Shown here piece after piece: positions 43,593-52,232 of a stretch of DNA of 64,000 nt. The notes under the pieces are model-generated. The model ran no database searches, had not been told where the DNA came from, and saw nothing but the letters and a program-made list of their open reading frames with translations. The position numbers and the translations under genes were made by a program. Numbering within the stretch: position 1 is the first letter of the stretch; each line of letters starts with the position of its first letter. The stretch is from Granulicella sp. (GTDB lineage: Bacteria > Acidobacteriota > Terriglobia > Terriglobales > Acidobacteriaceae): positions 1 to 64,000 of the forward strand of contig DAIDGQ010000031.1 of assembly GCA_027452215.1 (NCBI GenBank). The letters run 5' to 3'.

Positions 43593-43618
43593 ATGCTAAC
43601 GCAGGCATGGGTTAGCAT
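43593..43618. promoter_or_regulatory. ATGCTAAC-N10-GTTAGCAT dyad between divergent TonB genes
   Basis: A perfect 8-bp inverted repeat with a 10-bp spacer, immediately upstream of the TonB-domain gene start and about 120 bp before the receptor start. The geometry suits a dimeric repressor controlling one or both genes. Confidence 0.45.
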
Positions 43619-43736
43619 CATAGTTATAGTTTGGATTGATCATTTTTTGCTTAATTTCCTGAACTACTTTCTGCCATCCTCGCTGTCCCATCTCGAACAG
43701 GTAATTGCGAACGTGATTTTTTCAGGGCGGTATGGA

Positions 43737-46601
43737 ATGTCTAAGTTGTGGTGGGCGCGTCTGTTTTGCTGTTTGACAGCCCCGATGTACTGTTTTGCCG
43801 CGACCCGCTCTGGAGCCCTGCGCACGGCGGCCGCAGTGCGTGACGGTTCGACCGCGGACGCTCCGACAAATTTTGGAGTCCTCAGCGGCACCGTCTCTGA
43901 TCCCTCGGGTGCAAAGATCAGTAACGCCGACGTCCACGTTCAAAGCAACTCACTCCGACGCGACACCACCACCGACGATACGGGGCGATTCAGTCTTCCG
44001 CTGCCCCCTGGAGCCTACGAGGTCACGATCACAGCCGACGGCTTCAAGCCGTACAGCAACAACGTAGCGATCTCAGATCGGGCCGGCCACGCCCACATCG
44101 AAGCTCGGCTTGCCATCGACGCCAAGCCCGAGGAGATCACCGTTCCCTCCGAAGAGCAGGGCAGTACCGCGGCCGGCGATAACAAAAGCGCCCTGATCTT
44201 CAAGGGCGATGATCTCAAGACCTTCTCCGACGACGACAGCATGTTCCAGCAGGAGATCGAGGCCCTCGCCGGAGGCAACAGCATCAAGCCTCCTGAGATT
44301 CTGGTGGACGGCTTTTCCAATGGACGCTTCCCTCCGAAGAACAGCATCCGCGAGATCCGCATCAACCGTAATCCATACTCCGCGCAGTATGATCAGCTGG
44401 GATTTGGACGCGTCGAGGTCTTCACCAAGCCGGGCACGGACAAGCTGCATGGCAACTTCAGCACCTACGGCACAGACAATGTCTTCAACTCGCGCAATCC
44501 CTACACCCCCGTTGAACCTCCTTACTACACGTTCAATATGGAAGGCAATCTGAGCGGCGCCTTGAACAAGAAGACGTCCTTCTTCGTAGCTGAAACCTAT
44601 AACGATGTGCAGAATAATGCCATTGTGGATGCGATTGATCCGGCCCTGCTTACGCCGCTGGCCGAGGCCGTTGCTGCTCCGCAGCGCATGCAAACTTACA
44701 GCGGACGCATCGACCGACAGGCGACGAAGTTGAACACCTTCACCGGTCGCTACGAGTACAACAATGTTGCCGTGAGCAATAGCGGCGTTGGGCTGTTGGT
44801 TCTGCCTTCTGAGGGCTTGAACATCAATACCACGACCCAGACCTTGCAGCTCACGGACACACAGGTGATTGGTGCAAAGATCATCTCCGAGGCGCACTTC
44901 CAATACGTCCGTACTCGCCTGCAGCAAAACCCCGCGAGCACGGCGGCTACCGTCGTGGTCCAGGGCGTCTTCAATGGCGGAGGGAGTGCGGCGCAGTCGC
45001 TGGCCGACAACCAGGATCGCTACGAGTTTCAGGAGCTCCTCACTATCGCGCACAAATCCCACTACGTTCGCCTCGGCGGCCGCTATAGACTGCTGCGCGA
45101 TGCGAATGTGAGTACGGCCAATTACAACGGCCAGTTTATCTTTCCGGACATAGCCACCTACAAGCTCGCGCTCAGTGGAGAGACTCCCGCACAGATCTTC
45201 GCCAACGGCGGAGGCACCACCCAGTACAGCCTCACTGGCGGAGTACCTCGCGCCACCGTGCTCACCGGCGACCTTGGAGTCTTCGCGGAAGACGAATGGA
45301 AGATTCGCAAGAACTTCACTCTCGACCTCGGGTTCCGCTTCGAGAGCCAGACTGCGGTTCCCGACCATGCTGATCCTGCACCGCGCGTGGGGTTCGCGTG
45401 GGCCGTCGGACAGAAGCCCAAGAAGCCGCCTATTGTCATATTGCGAGGCGGCGGAGGAATCTTCTATGACCGATTCCTATCCAATAACATCCTCACTGCC
45501 ATTCGGCAGCAGAGCGGAACCCTGCAGACCGCCTACTTTGTCACCAATCCTGACTTTTACCAGCAGTACCTCAACACCCCTCCCCCTGTGTCGAACCTAA
45601 GCTCCACGCCTCCCACCCTTTACAACATCGACCCGCATCTTCGCACTGAGTACGGTATTATCGCGGGGGTCACCGCCGAACGGTCGCTGGGCAAAATCGG
45701 CAGCATCAGCGCGAATTACTTCTTCGTTCGCGGAGACCACCAGTACGTCTCGCGTAACATCAATGCGCCGCTGCCCGGAACCTACAACCCTGCCAACCCC
45801 GCCAGCGGAGTTCGCCCTCTTGGCGGATCCCAGAACATCTACCAGTTCGGCTCGGGAGGGATTGCTAAGTCTCAAGAGTTCTTCATCAACTCTCAGTTCA
45901 AGTTAGGCAAGCGAGTGTCAGGCTTTGTCTTCTACAGCTTTCAGGATGCCCACGCTGACGTAGCGAATGCGACGACCTTTCCGTCCAACTCCTACGATCT
46001 GGCGCAAGACTATGGGCGGTCCGCGCAGCCGACCCAGCAACTCGTTATCGGCGGCTCCGCGCACCTTCCGTTCGGAATTAGCAACAACTTTTTCATCTCG
46101 ACGCTAGGCGGCACGCCGTTCAATATCACGACCGGCACGGACCTGAATGGCGATACGATCTATAACGACCGCCCGGCGTTTGCCACCAATACGAATGCCA
46201 ACTCCATCATTTACAAGACGCGCTTCGGCACCTTCGACGCCAACCCCCAGCCCGGCGAGAAAATCATCCCGATCAACTACGGTAACTCGCCCAATTTTTT
46301 CTTCGTTCAGATGAGCCTGGACCGGAGCTTCAAATTAGGCCCTCGGCCGCCCTCGCCGCCGGACGCCGCCGGTGGCGCCCCTCCGAAGACCCGCAGCCCG
46401 CAGCCCGATCCGCCCTACACCCTGGGCTTTTCTGTCGAGGCCGACAACATTCTGAACCATGTCAACCCAGGAACCCCCGTAGGGGTGCTAAGCTCCCCGC
46501 TTTTCGGCCAGTCGATCTCTCTGAACTCGCCCTTCTCCCTGGGAGGCATCGCCACCTCCGCCAACCGAACCATCACCCTGCGGTGCAATTTCAGCTTTTA
46601 G
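43737..46601 (+). CDS. TonB-dependent receptor, Oar-like, with carboxypeptidase-regulatory domain
   Basis: A 954-residue outer-membrane protein. After an N-terminal signal (about 1-25) and a linker comes a carboxypeptidase-regulatory-like domain (about 45-130; FGVLSGTVSDPSGAKISNAD, GAYEVTITADGFKPY). A plug-like region follows (about 190-260; EILVDGFSNGRFPPKNSIRE), then a large barrel ending LRCNFSF with terminal Phe. A Pro-rich loop lies near about 870-890. It belongs to the acidobacterial Oar-like group, not to siderophore-specific receptors, so the ligand is unknown. The ATG at 43737 is chosen because longer frames lack a signal start. A TonB-domain gene is divergent from it. Confidence 0.9.
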   Translation: MSKLWWARLFCCLTAPMYCFAATRSGALRTAAAVRDGSTADAPTNFGVLSGTVSDPSGAKISNADVHVQSNSLRRDTTTDDTGRFSLPLPPGAYEVTITADGFKPYSNNVAISDRAGHAHIEARLAIDAKPEEITVPSEEQGSTAAGDNKSALIFKGDDLKTFSDDDSMFQQEIEALAGGNSIKPPEILVDGFSNGRFPPKNSIREIRINRNPYSAQYDQLGFGRVEVFTKPGTDKLHGNFSTYGTDNVFNSRNPYTPVEPPYYTFNMEGNLSGALNKKTSFFVAETYNDVQNNAIVDAIDPALLTPLAEAVAAPQRMQTYSGRIDRQATKLNTFTGRYEYNNVAVSNSGVGLLVLPSEGLNINTTTQTLQLTDTQVIGAKIISEAHFQYVRTRLQQNPASTAATVVVQGVFNGGGSAAQSLADNQDRYEFQELLTIAHKSHYVRLGGRYRLLRDANVSTANYNGQFIFPDIATYKLALSGETPAQIFANGGGTTQYSLTGGVPRATVLTGDLGVFAEDEWKIRKNFTLDLGFRFESQTAVPDHADPAPRVGFAWAVGQKPKKPPIVILRGGGGIFYDRFLSNNILTAIRQQSGTLQTAYFVTNPDFYQQYLNTPPPVSNLSSTPPTLYNIDPHLRTEYGIIAGVTAERSLGKIGSISANYFFVRGDHQYVSRNINAPLPGTYNPANPASGVRPLGGSQNIYQFGSGGIAKSQEFFINSQFKLGKRVSGFVFYSFQDAHADVANATTFPSNSYDLAQDYGRSAQPTQQLVIGGSAHLPFGISNNFFISTLGGTPFNITTGTDLNGDTIYNDRPAFATNTNANSIIYKTRFGTFDANPQPGEKIIPINYGNSPNFFFVQMSLDRSFKLGPRPPSPPDAAGGAPPKTRSPQPDPPYTLGFSVEADNILNHVNPGTPVGVLSSPLFGQSISLNSPFSLGGIATSANRTITLRCNFSF

Positions 46602-46643
46602 CCCAGGATCAAGCGGAAATCCAGCGTTCTCACGCCAAAGTTG

Positions 46644-46673
46644 TTGACGGCACCTGTAAATCTCGCATATTCT
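46644..46673 (+). promoter_or_regulatory. Sigma-70-type promoter for rplM-rpsI
   Basis: TTGACG (46644-46649) and TATTCT (46668-46673) are separated by 18 bases. Transcription would start near 46680. Confidence 0.55.
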
Positions 46674-46679
46674 AGAGAC

Positions 46680-47036
46680 TCGCGCAGTCTCGCGCCTGTA
46701 CCTCCGTGTGCCCATGCTTTGGGCGGCAACGAGGACATCGGGTGCCAGACATCGAGGTGAGTCTACCGGGGCAGGGCATTCTTCTTCAGATTTTGAAGGG
46801 AGCCGGCCGTCGAAGCACCCACTCCCCAGTCGCTTGCAGTTTGATCCAGCAGCTTGAGCTCAGCCGCTGAATTCGGACACAAAGGCTCTGTGCGCTCAAC
46901 CGCAACCCCCGGCTCTGGCCTGCGTGGACACCGTGTCCGCGCTCGTCCCGCCGCCTAACGCACGGCTGCAACTCTCTTCGCGCTTCAAGCCGAGCAGTCA
47001 GATCTACGAAGACGGCAGAACCAAGGAGTAACCCAG
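46680..47036 (+). other. Long untranslated leader before rplM
   Basis: About 357 bases without a convincing gene lie between the predicted start site and rplM. They hold small hairpins, for example GCCCA-tgctt-TGGGC near 46709 and GGACAC-C-GTGTCC at 46926-46938. An AAGGAG site ends it. It may contain an r-protein autoregulatory structure; no known family was recognised. Confidence 0.35.
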
Positions 47037-47522
47037 ATGAACCTCAATCAGACGACAACGATCCCCAGCGGCAAAGACATTCAGCGCAAGTGGTTCGTGT
47101 TGGACGCCTCCGGCCAGACCCTCGGCCGCCTCGCCTCCCACGCCGCCAGCGTCCTCGCGGGCAAGTTGAACCCGCTCTACACCCCGTATATCGATATGGG
47201 TGATCATGTCATCGTCATCAACGCCGAGAAGATCCACGTCACCGGCATGAAGGCAGAGAGCAAGCTCTATCGCCGCTACACCGGCTTCCCCGGGGGCCTG
47301 CGCGAGGAAGAGTACAGCAAGCTGCTCGCCCGCCGTCCCGAAAAGATCCTCGAAGAGGCGATCAAGGGAATGCTGCCCAAGAGTAAGCTCGGCCGCCAGA
47401 TGGCCACCAAACTTAAGGTGTACAAGGGTGCCGAGCATCCACACCACGCTCAGCAGCCGACGGCCATGGAGTTGCACCGCTCCGGTACGCCAATGGAACT
47501 GCACCTGAAGCAAAGAGCCTAA
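47037..47522 (+). CDS. rplM: 50S ribosomal protein L13
   Basis: A 161-residue L13. The hallmark segments are all present: [52 protein letters not shown], and the C-terminal [27 protein letters not shown]13 binds 23S rRNA early in 50S assembly. It is slightly longer than the usual 142-150 residues because of extensions at both ends. AAGGAG is properly spaced before the ATG. It is followed by rpsI, as in most bacteria, but the two genes are separated by 108 bp of inverted heptad repeats. Confidence 0.98.
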   Translation: MNLNQTTTIPSGKDIQRKWFVLDASGQTLGRLASHAASVLAGKLNPLYTPYIDMGDHVIVINAEKIHVTGMKAESKLYRRYTGFPGGLREEEYSKLLARRPEKILEEAIKGMLPKSKLGRQMATKLKVYKGAEHPHHAQQPTAMELHRSGTPMELHLKQRA

Positions 47523-47524
47523 GA

Positions 47525-47617
47525 GCAGGGTTCAGGGCCCAGGTTTCAGGGCCGTCGAACCACGACAGTTTCGCTTCACTAAGTTTTTGGACCTTGGCCT
47601 CTGAGCCCTGGCCCCTA
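47525..47617. repeat. Inverted heptad arrays between rplM and rpsI
   Basis: Left array: GCAGGGT, TCAGGGC, CCAGGTT, TCAGGGC at 47525-47552. Right array: GACCTTG, GCCTCTG, AGCCCTG, GCCCCTA at 47590-47617. The two are roughly reverse complementary and would form an imperfect hairpin within the intercistronic RNA. Confidence 0.7.
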
Positions 47618-47630
47618 AGAGGATGTCAAT

Positions 47631-48026
47631 ATGGCAGATTTGATTCAGTACTACGGAACCGGACGCCGCAAGAGCGCGATTGCTCGCGTGTTTCTGCGCC
47701 CCGGCTCGGGCAAGTTCACCGTCAACGGCAAGCAGTTTGAGGAGTACTTCGTGACCCCGGCGCAGCGCGTCGCGGCGAAGCTTCCTCTCGGCATTGCCGA
47801 CATCAACGAGACCTTCGACGTCCTGACCACGGTCAAGGGCGGCGGAGTCAACGGCCAGGCCGATGCTGTCAAGCTCGGCATCGCCCGCGCGCTGATGGAG
47901 TTCAACATCGAACTGCGCAAGACCCTCAAGGCTGGCGGCATGGTCACGCGCGATTCGCGTGGCAAGGAACGCAAGAAGTACGGCCAGAAGGGTGCTCGCG
48001 CTCGCTTCCAGTTCAGCAAGCGCTAA
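47631..48026 (+). CDS. rpsI: 30S ribosomal protein S9
   Basis: A 131-residue basic protein. [42 protein letters not shown] and the C-terminal [17 protein letters not shown] tail are diagnostic for S9, whose tail reaches the ribosomal P site. The length is normal. AGAGGATGT precedes the ATG. It forms the usual rplM-rpsI unit, and heptad-repeat hairpins lie on both sides of the gene. Confidence 0.98.
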   Translation: MADLIQYYGTGRRKSAIARVFLRPGSGKFTVNGKQFEEYFVTPAQRVAAKLPLGIADINETFDVLTTVKGGGVNGQADAVKLGIARALMEFNIELRKTLKAGGMVTRDSRGKERKKYGQKGARARFQFSKR

Positions 48027-48042
48027 TCGTTTGTGGGCTTTT

Positions 48043-48091
48043 AGCTTCTGGCCTCTAGCTCTTGGCTAAAGACTAGAAGCTAGAAGCTGGC
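48043..48091. repeat. Inverted heptad array between rpsI and rpsB
   Basis: Seven 7-base units in register: AGCTTCT, GGCCTCT, AGCTCTT, GGCTAAA, GACTAGA, AGCTAGA, AGCTGGC. The first and last parts are reverse complements (AGCTTCT/TAGAAGCT), so the RNA would fold as a long imperfect hairpin 17 bp after the rpsI stop. Confidence 0.75.
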
Positions 48092-48202
48092 TTCTTTAGC
48101 TTCACCCACCGGCATCGCGCCGATGGCAGGAACCCAATCTCCCTTCGGGGATCTCAATCGCTTCACGTCGCAGCGCAAGCGATGCGTTTACAAGGAGCCT
48201 CT

Positions 48203-49138
<936 letters not shown>

Positions 49139-49193
49139 TTTCGGGCCGTACGTCACGGTATTCTTCGTGGCTTAATGGCCGAACGCTAACATC

Positions 49194-49222
49194 ATGGCGC
49201 GGGCCCAGGCCCGCGCCATTTT
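49194..49222 (+). terminator. Strong hairpin with T-tract between rpsB and tsf
   Basis: Perfect 12-bp arms (49194-49205, 49208-49219) with a nominal 2-base loop are followed by TTTT. It lies 56 bp past rpsB and 64 bp before tsf, so it would attenuate or end rpsB transcripts. Confidence 0.75.
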
Positions 49223-49285
49223 CGCAAATTGCGCATGCGCCCCGAGCGCTGCCCCAGAACCAAGCCCCGCACCAAGAAGGAACTT

Positions 49286-49948
49286 ATGTCTACCACTGAA
49301 GCCGTAAAGATCGACGCCAAGCTTGTCAAGGAACTCCGCGAAAAGTCCGGCGCCCCCATGGGCGACTGCCTCAAGGCCCTGCAGGAAGCCAAGGGCGATA
49401 TGGAAGAAGCGTTCGTTGTGCTGCGCAAGCGCGGCATGGCATCGGCTGCCAAGAAGGCCAGCCGCTCCACCAACGAGGGAGCTGTTGGCACCTACATCCA
49501 CGCCGGCGGAAAGATCGGCGTGCTGCTCGAGCTCAACTGCGAGTCGGACTTCGTTGCCCGCACCGACGACTTCCAGGAGCTGCTGAAGGACATCGCCATG
49601 CACATCGCCGCGGTCGACCCGCGCTACGTCGGCAAGGACGAAGTCACCGAGGCTGACCTCGCTCGCGAGAAGGACATCTTCCGCTCGCAGGCTGCCGCGA
49701 CGGGCAAGCCCGCTCCTGTCATCGAGAAGATCGTCGAAGGCAAGATGTCGAAGTTCTACGAGGAAGTCTGCCTCCTCGAGCAGCCCTTCATCAAGGAAGC
49801 GACGCTCACGATCGCGCAGCTCATCGCGCAGAAGGTAGCCAAGCTAGGTGAGAATATCAGCGTTCGCCGCTTCGCCCGCTTCAAGATCGGCGAGCCCAAC
49901 TTCACTGTAGCTTCGGCCAAGCCAGCCGCTGAAGAGCCAGCAGCCTAA
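49286..49948 (+). CDS. tsf: Elongation factor Ts
   Basis: A 220-residue guanine-nucleotide exchange factor for EF-Tu. The N-terminal UBA-like domain KLVKELREKSGAPMGDCLKA is followed by EAFVVLRKRGMASAAKKASR and the core EGAVGTYIHAGGKIGVLLEL with NCESDFVAR. KMSKFYEEVCLLEQPFIK comes next. This is the short EF-Ts form, lacking most of the second core subdomain found in the ~280-residue E. coli protein. The ATG at 49286 is chosen for AAGGA five bases upstream. A hairpin with a T-run separates it from rpsB. Confidence 0.97.
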   Translation: MSTTEAVKIDAKLVKELREKSGAPMGDCLKALQEAKGDMEEAFVVLRKRGMASAAKKASRSTNEGAVGTYIHAGGKIGVLLELNCESDFVARTDDFQELLKDIAMHIAAVDPRYVGKDEVTEADLAREKDIFRSQAAATGKPAPVIEKIVEGKMSKFYEEVCLLEQPFIKEATLTIAQLIAQKVAKLGENISVRRFARFKIGEPNFTVASAKPAAEEPAA

Positions 49949-49974
49949 ACCTCATCCATTACGCAGCAACAAAG

Positions 49975-50002
49975 AGCCCGGGCACTCAGCCCGGGCTTTT
50001 TT
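49975..50002 (+). terminator. Intrinsic terminator after tsf
   Basis: AGCCCGGGC (49975-49983) and GCCCGGGCT (49989-49997) flank ACTCA, followed by six T. Confidence 0.9.
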
Positions 50003-50325
50003 GCCTCACCTTGGCCCTCACTTCGTAAAAACCAGAGTCCCACGTCCCCACACCGCTCCTGCTCCAGTCTGAGTGAACCTCCATATGCCCTCGTTCCCTT
50101 TTGGAACTGGGGCTATATATTTCTGAGGAATGTTCCAAGAATCTAGGAGCGAACCCCTGTGCTGCCTGCTATGTTCCGTTCAGTGAGGTTAGGACCTGAG
50201 TTGATCGAGCCTTGAATAATCCTGGTTACTACATCACGACTCCACCTGCCAAACCGAGTGTCACGGGCTCGAGTCCCAGGTGCCGCCCGAACTTCCGAAA
50301 TTCGTAATAGCAGAAGGAGCCGCAC
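50003..50325 (+). other. Gene-free region before the DUF4382 gene
   Basis: No gene or RNA is recognised in these 323 bases. One inverted repeat, TTGGAAC (50101-50107) with GTTCCAA (50132-50138), brackets an AT-rich GGCTATATATTT stretch and may be a regulatory dyad. The ribosome site AAGGAG lies just before 50326. Confidence 0.35.
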
Positions 50326-51774
50326 ATGTACTCACCGAAGAAGATTGGGTCGACCATTTTCCTGGTTGCGTCACTCGTAATCTCTGCCTCCACATTGGGC
50401 TGTTCCTCAGGAATCAATGGCGCCACATTAGCTCCCCTTGCGCCTGCGAGCGGAACTACTCCACTCCTCGTCACCGTCAGCGATGCTCCCCTCGCCAATC
50501 TTCTTTCGGCCAGCGTAACGCTCTCGGCAGTCACACTCAGCAACGGAACTGCGGGCAGCGCCGTCTCCGTCCTGGCCAATCCGGCGACCATCGAGCTATC
50601 CAGTCTCGCTGGTATTCAGGAGCCTCTTGAGCTTCAGAGCATCGCCGCTGCAACCTACACCTCGGCCACGGTGACCGTGTCCGCTGCTCAGGTAACCTAC
50701 CTCAACAGCAGTGGAGTCGTTACCAACGGCATCGCCAGCATCGGCCAGCCCACCATTACCGTCGCGCTCAAACCTGCGCTGATCGTAACCTCTAGCAGCG
50801 AGGTCCATCTCGATCTTGGCTTCAATCTCGCCACCTCCTTCGATCTCACCGGAACCGCGCTCACCTTCACTCCGGCCATCAGCACAGCTGCTGCCGCCGT
50901 GAATGCTGAAGCCGGCGGCGATCGCCAACTTGAGGTCGTCGGCTCGGTCGTTAGCATTAGCGCCAGCTCCATCGTCGTTCAGTCCGGCGACTCCGGTAAA
51001 CAATTCACCTACACGATCGATAACGCTACGATATTCCCGGCAGGTATCGCCAACACCGCCATCCCTGTCGGCAGCATCGTCCATCTCCAGGCGCAAATCC
51101 AAGCCGATGGCACTCTGCTCGCCCTTTCCATTACGCCGCAGTCAGCGGCTTCTGCGTCGAATCAGCCTGGCGACTCGAACGGTGGAGGCGATGGCCTCAT
51201 CGTTAGCGTTACGTCCACCGGTGGCCTGGTGACCGGCTTCACGATGGTTCCGCGCGAGCACTTTGATGGTTCAACCGCAGCAACCCTCACCGTAACTCTC
51301 TCCCCATCGACCGTCTACGCCGCCGACCAGGACGCGCTGGCTCTCGGTCTCACCACCGCACAGTTCACCAATGCCGAACTCTTCCCCGGCCAGTCCGTTT
51401 CCGTCACCGGTTCTAACACCAACGGTACCGTCGCCGCAACTCAGGTTATGCTCTCGGCTGAGAGCCTGTCCGGCACTCTTGCGGCAGCACCCGCAGGTAC
51501 GAGCTCCAACTTTACCTTTGGCCTCGCTCTGCCCCCCGGGTCGTATCTGACCACCTATGACGCCCTCACTAGCCTCAACGTCGTCACAGAAACAACAACC
51601 AGTTACGATCATCAACTTACCGCCGCAGCATTCGCCACACTCCCCGCCGCAACTGCCGTCGAAGTGCATGGGTACCTCCTCCAAACAGCGCCCGGCATGT
51701 TCACTCTTTATGCCTCGAACGTGGGCAAGACCCAAGCCGCTGAGACTCCTGAAGCCCCTGAAGGTGGCAGCTAA
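50326..51774 (+). CDS. DUF4382 lipoprotein with DUF5666-like repeats
   Basis: A 482-residue exported lipoprotein. The signal peptide ends in the lipobox STLGC with Cys26. A DUF4382-type beta domain follows (about 45-195; LLVTVSDAPLANLLSASVTL). The remainder holds about three shorter beta-rich units (about 205-280, 285-375, 385-465) whose pattern VVGSVVSISASSIVVQ and IPVGSIVHLQAQIQADGTL is like DUF5666 repeats. Almost no charged residues occur outside a few loops. The molecular role is unknown; such proteins are abundant on acidobacterial envelopes. It is bounded by terminators on both sides, so it is a single gene. Confidence 0.82.
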   Translation: MYSPKKIGSTIFLVASLVISASTLGCSSGINGATLAPLAPASGTTPLLVTVSDAPLANLLSASVTLSAVTLSNGTAGSAVSVLANPATIELSSLAGIQEPLELQSIAAATYTSATVTVSAAQVTYLNSSGVVTNGIASIGQPTITVALKPALIVTSSSEVHLDLGFNLATSFDLTGTALTFTPAISTAAAAVNAEAGGDRQLEVVGSVVSISASSIVVQSGDSGKQFTYTIDNATIFPAGIANTAIPVGSIVHLQAQIQADGTLLALSITPQSAASASNQPGDSNGGGDGLIVSVTSTGGLVTGFTMVPREHFDGSTAATLTVTLSPSTVYAADQDALALGLTTAQFTNAELFPGQSVSVTGSNTNGTVAATQVMLSAESLSGTLAAAPAGTSSNFTFGLALPPGSYLTTYDALTSLNVVTETTTSYDHQLTAAAFATLPAATAVEVHGYLLQTAPGMFTLYASNVGKTQAAETPEAPEGGS

Positions 51775-51790
51775 TTCGCTGCTGCACTAA

Positions 51791-51821
51791 AAAGAGCCCG
51801 GACAATCAGCCCGGGCTCTTT
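51791..51821. terminator. Bidirectional terminator between DUF4382 and GlsB genes
   Basis: AAAGAGCCCGG (51791-51801) and CCGGGCTCTTT (51811-51821) form an 11-bp stem with A/T ends on both sides, between convergent genes. Confidence 0.85.
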
Positions 51822-51842
51822 CATAGTTGGTGAAGCTGCTAC

Positions 51843-52097
51843 TCAGGGACGTTTACCCGACAGCAGTCGAAATAGCCACGTCAGGATAACCGCACCCAGC
51901 GTCGCGACGAGCACGCTGTAGATCAATCCGCCCGACCCTGCAATTCCCAGCAGGCCAAAGAGAAACCCGCCTGCGATCGCTCCAAGAATTCCAATAACAA
52001 TGTCACCGAGCACGCCGAAGCCGCTGCCCTTCATCACCTTACCGGTCAACCAGCCTGCGATCAACCCAACCAGAATCCACCAAAGAATACCGTGCAT
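51843..52097 (-). CDS. GlsB/YeaQ/YmgE family stress-response membrane protein
   Basis: An 84-residue, three-helix membrane protein rich in Gly. WWILVGLIAGWLTGKVMKGSGFG and ILGAIAGGFLF are signatures of the transglycosylase-associated (GlsB/YeaQ/YmgE) family. Related proteins anchor Asp23 in Gram-positives or are induced by stress; the function here is unknown. The start at 52097 has AAGGA seven bases upstream. It is separated from the dienelactone hydrolase gene by 135 bp and probably has its own promoter there. Confidence 0.88.
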   Translation of the reverse strand: MHGILWWILVGLIAGWLTGKVMKGSGFGVLGDIVIGILGAIAGGFLFGLLGIAGSGGLIYSVLVATLGAVILTWLFRLLSGKRP

Positions 52098-52232
52098 AGA
52101 CGTTCCTTTCGGATGAGAATTGTGATCCGTCGAGCATTGGAGCATGATCCCGATCTACTCGTCTACGCCAATGCGCACATGGCACACAAGTAGTCATCTA
52201 TCCAACAGGCAGATTCCTTTGTGTTCCTCCGG

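Noticed and set aside
50103-50126. GGAACT ... TCTGA resembling an ECF sigma promoter
   Set aside because: The spacer is about 13 bases, shorter than the 16-17 expected.
50265-50285. GGGCTCGAGTCCC resembling a tRNA T-arm
   Set aside because: The flanking bases do not pair and no acceptor, D or anticodon arm can be formed upstream.
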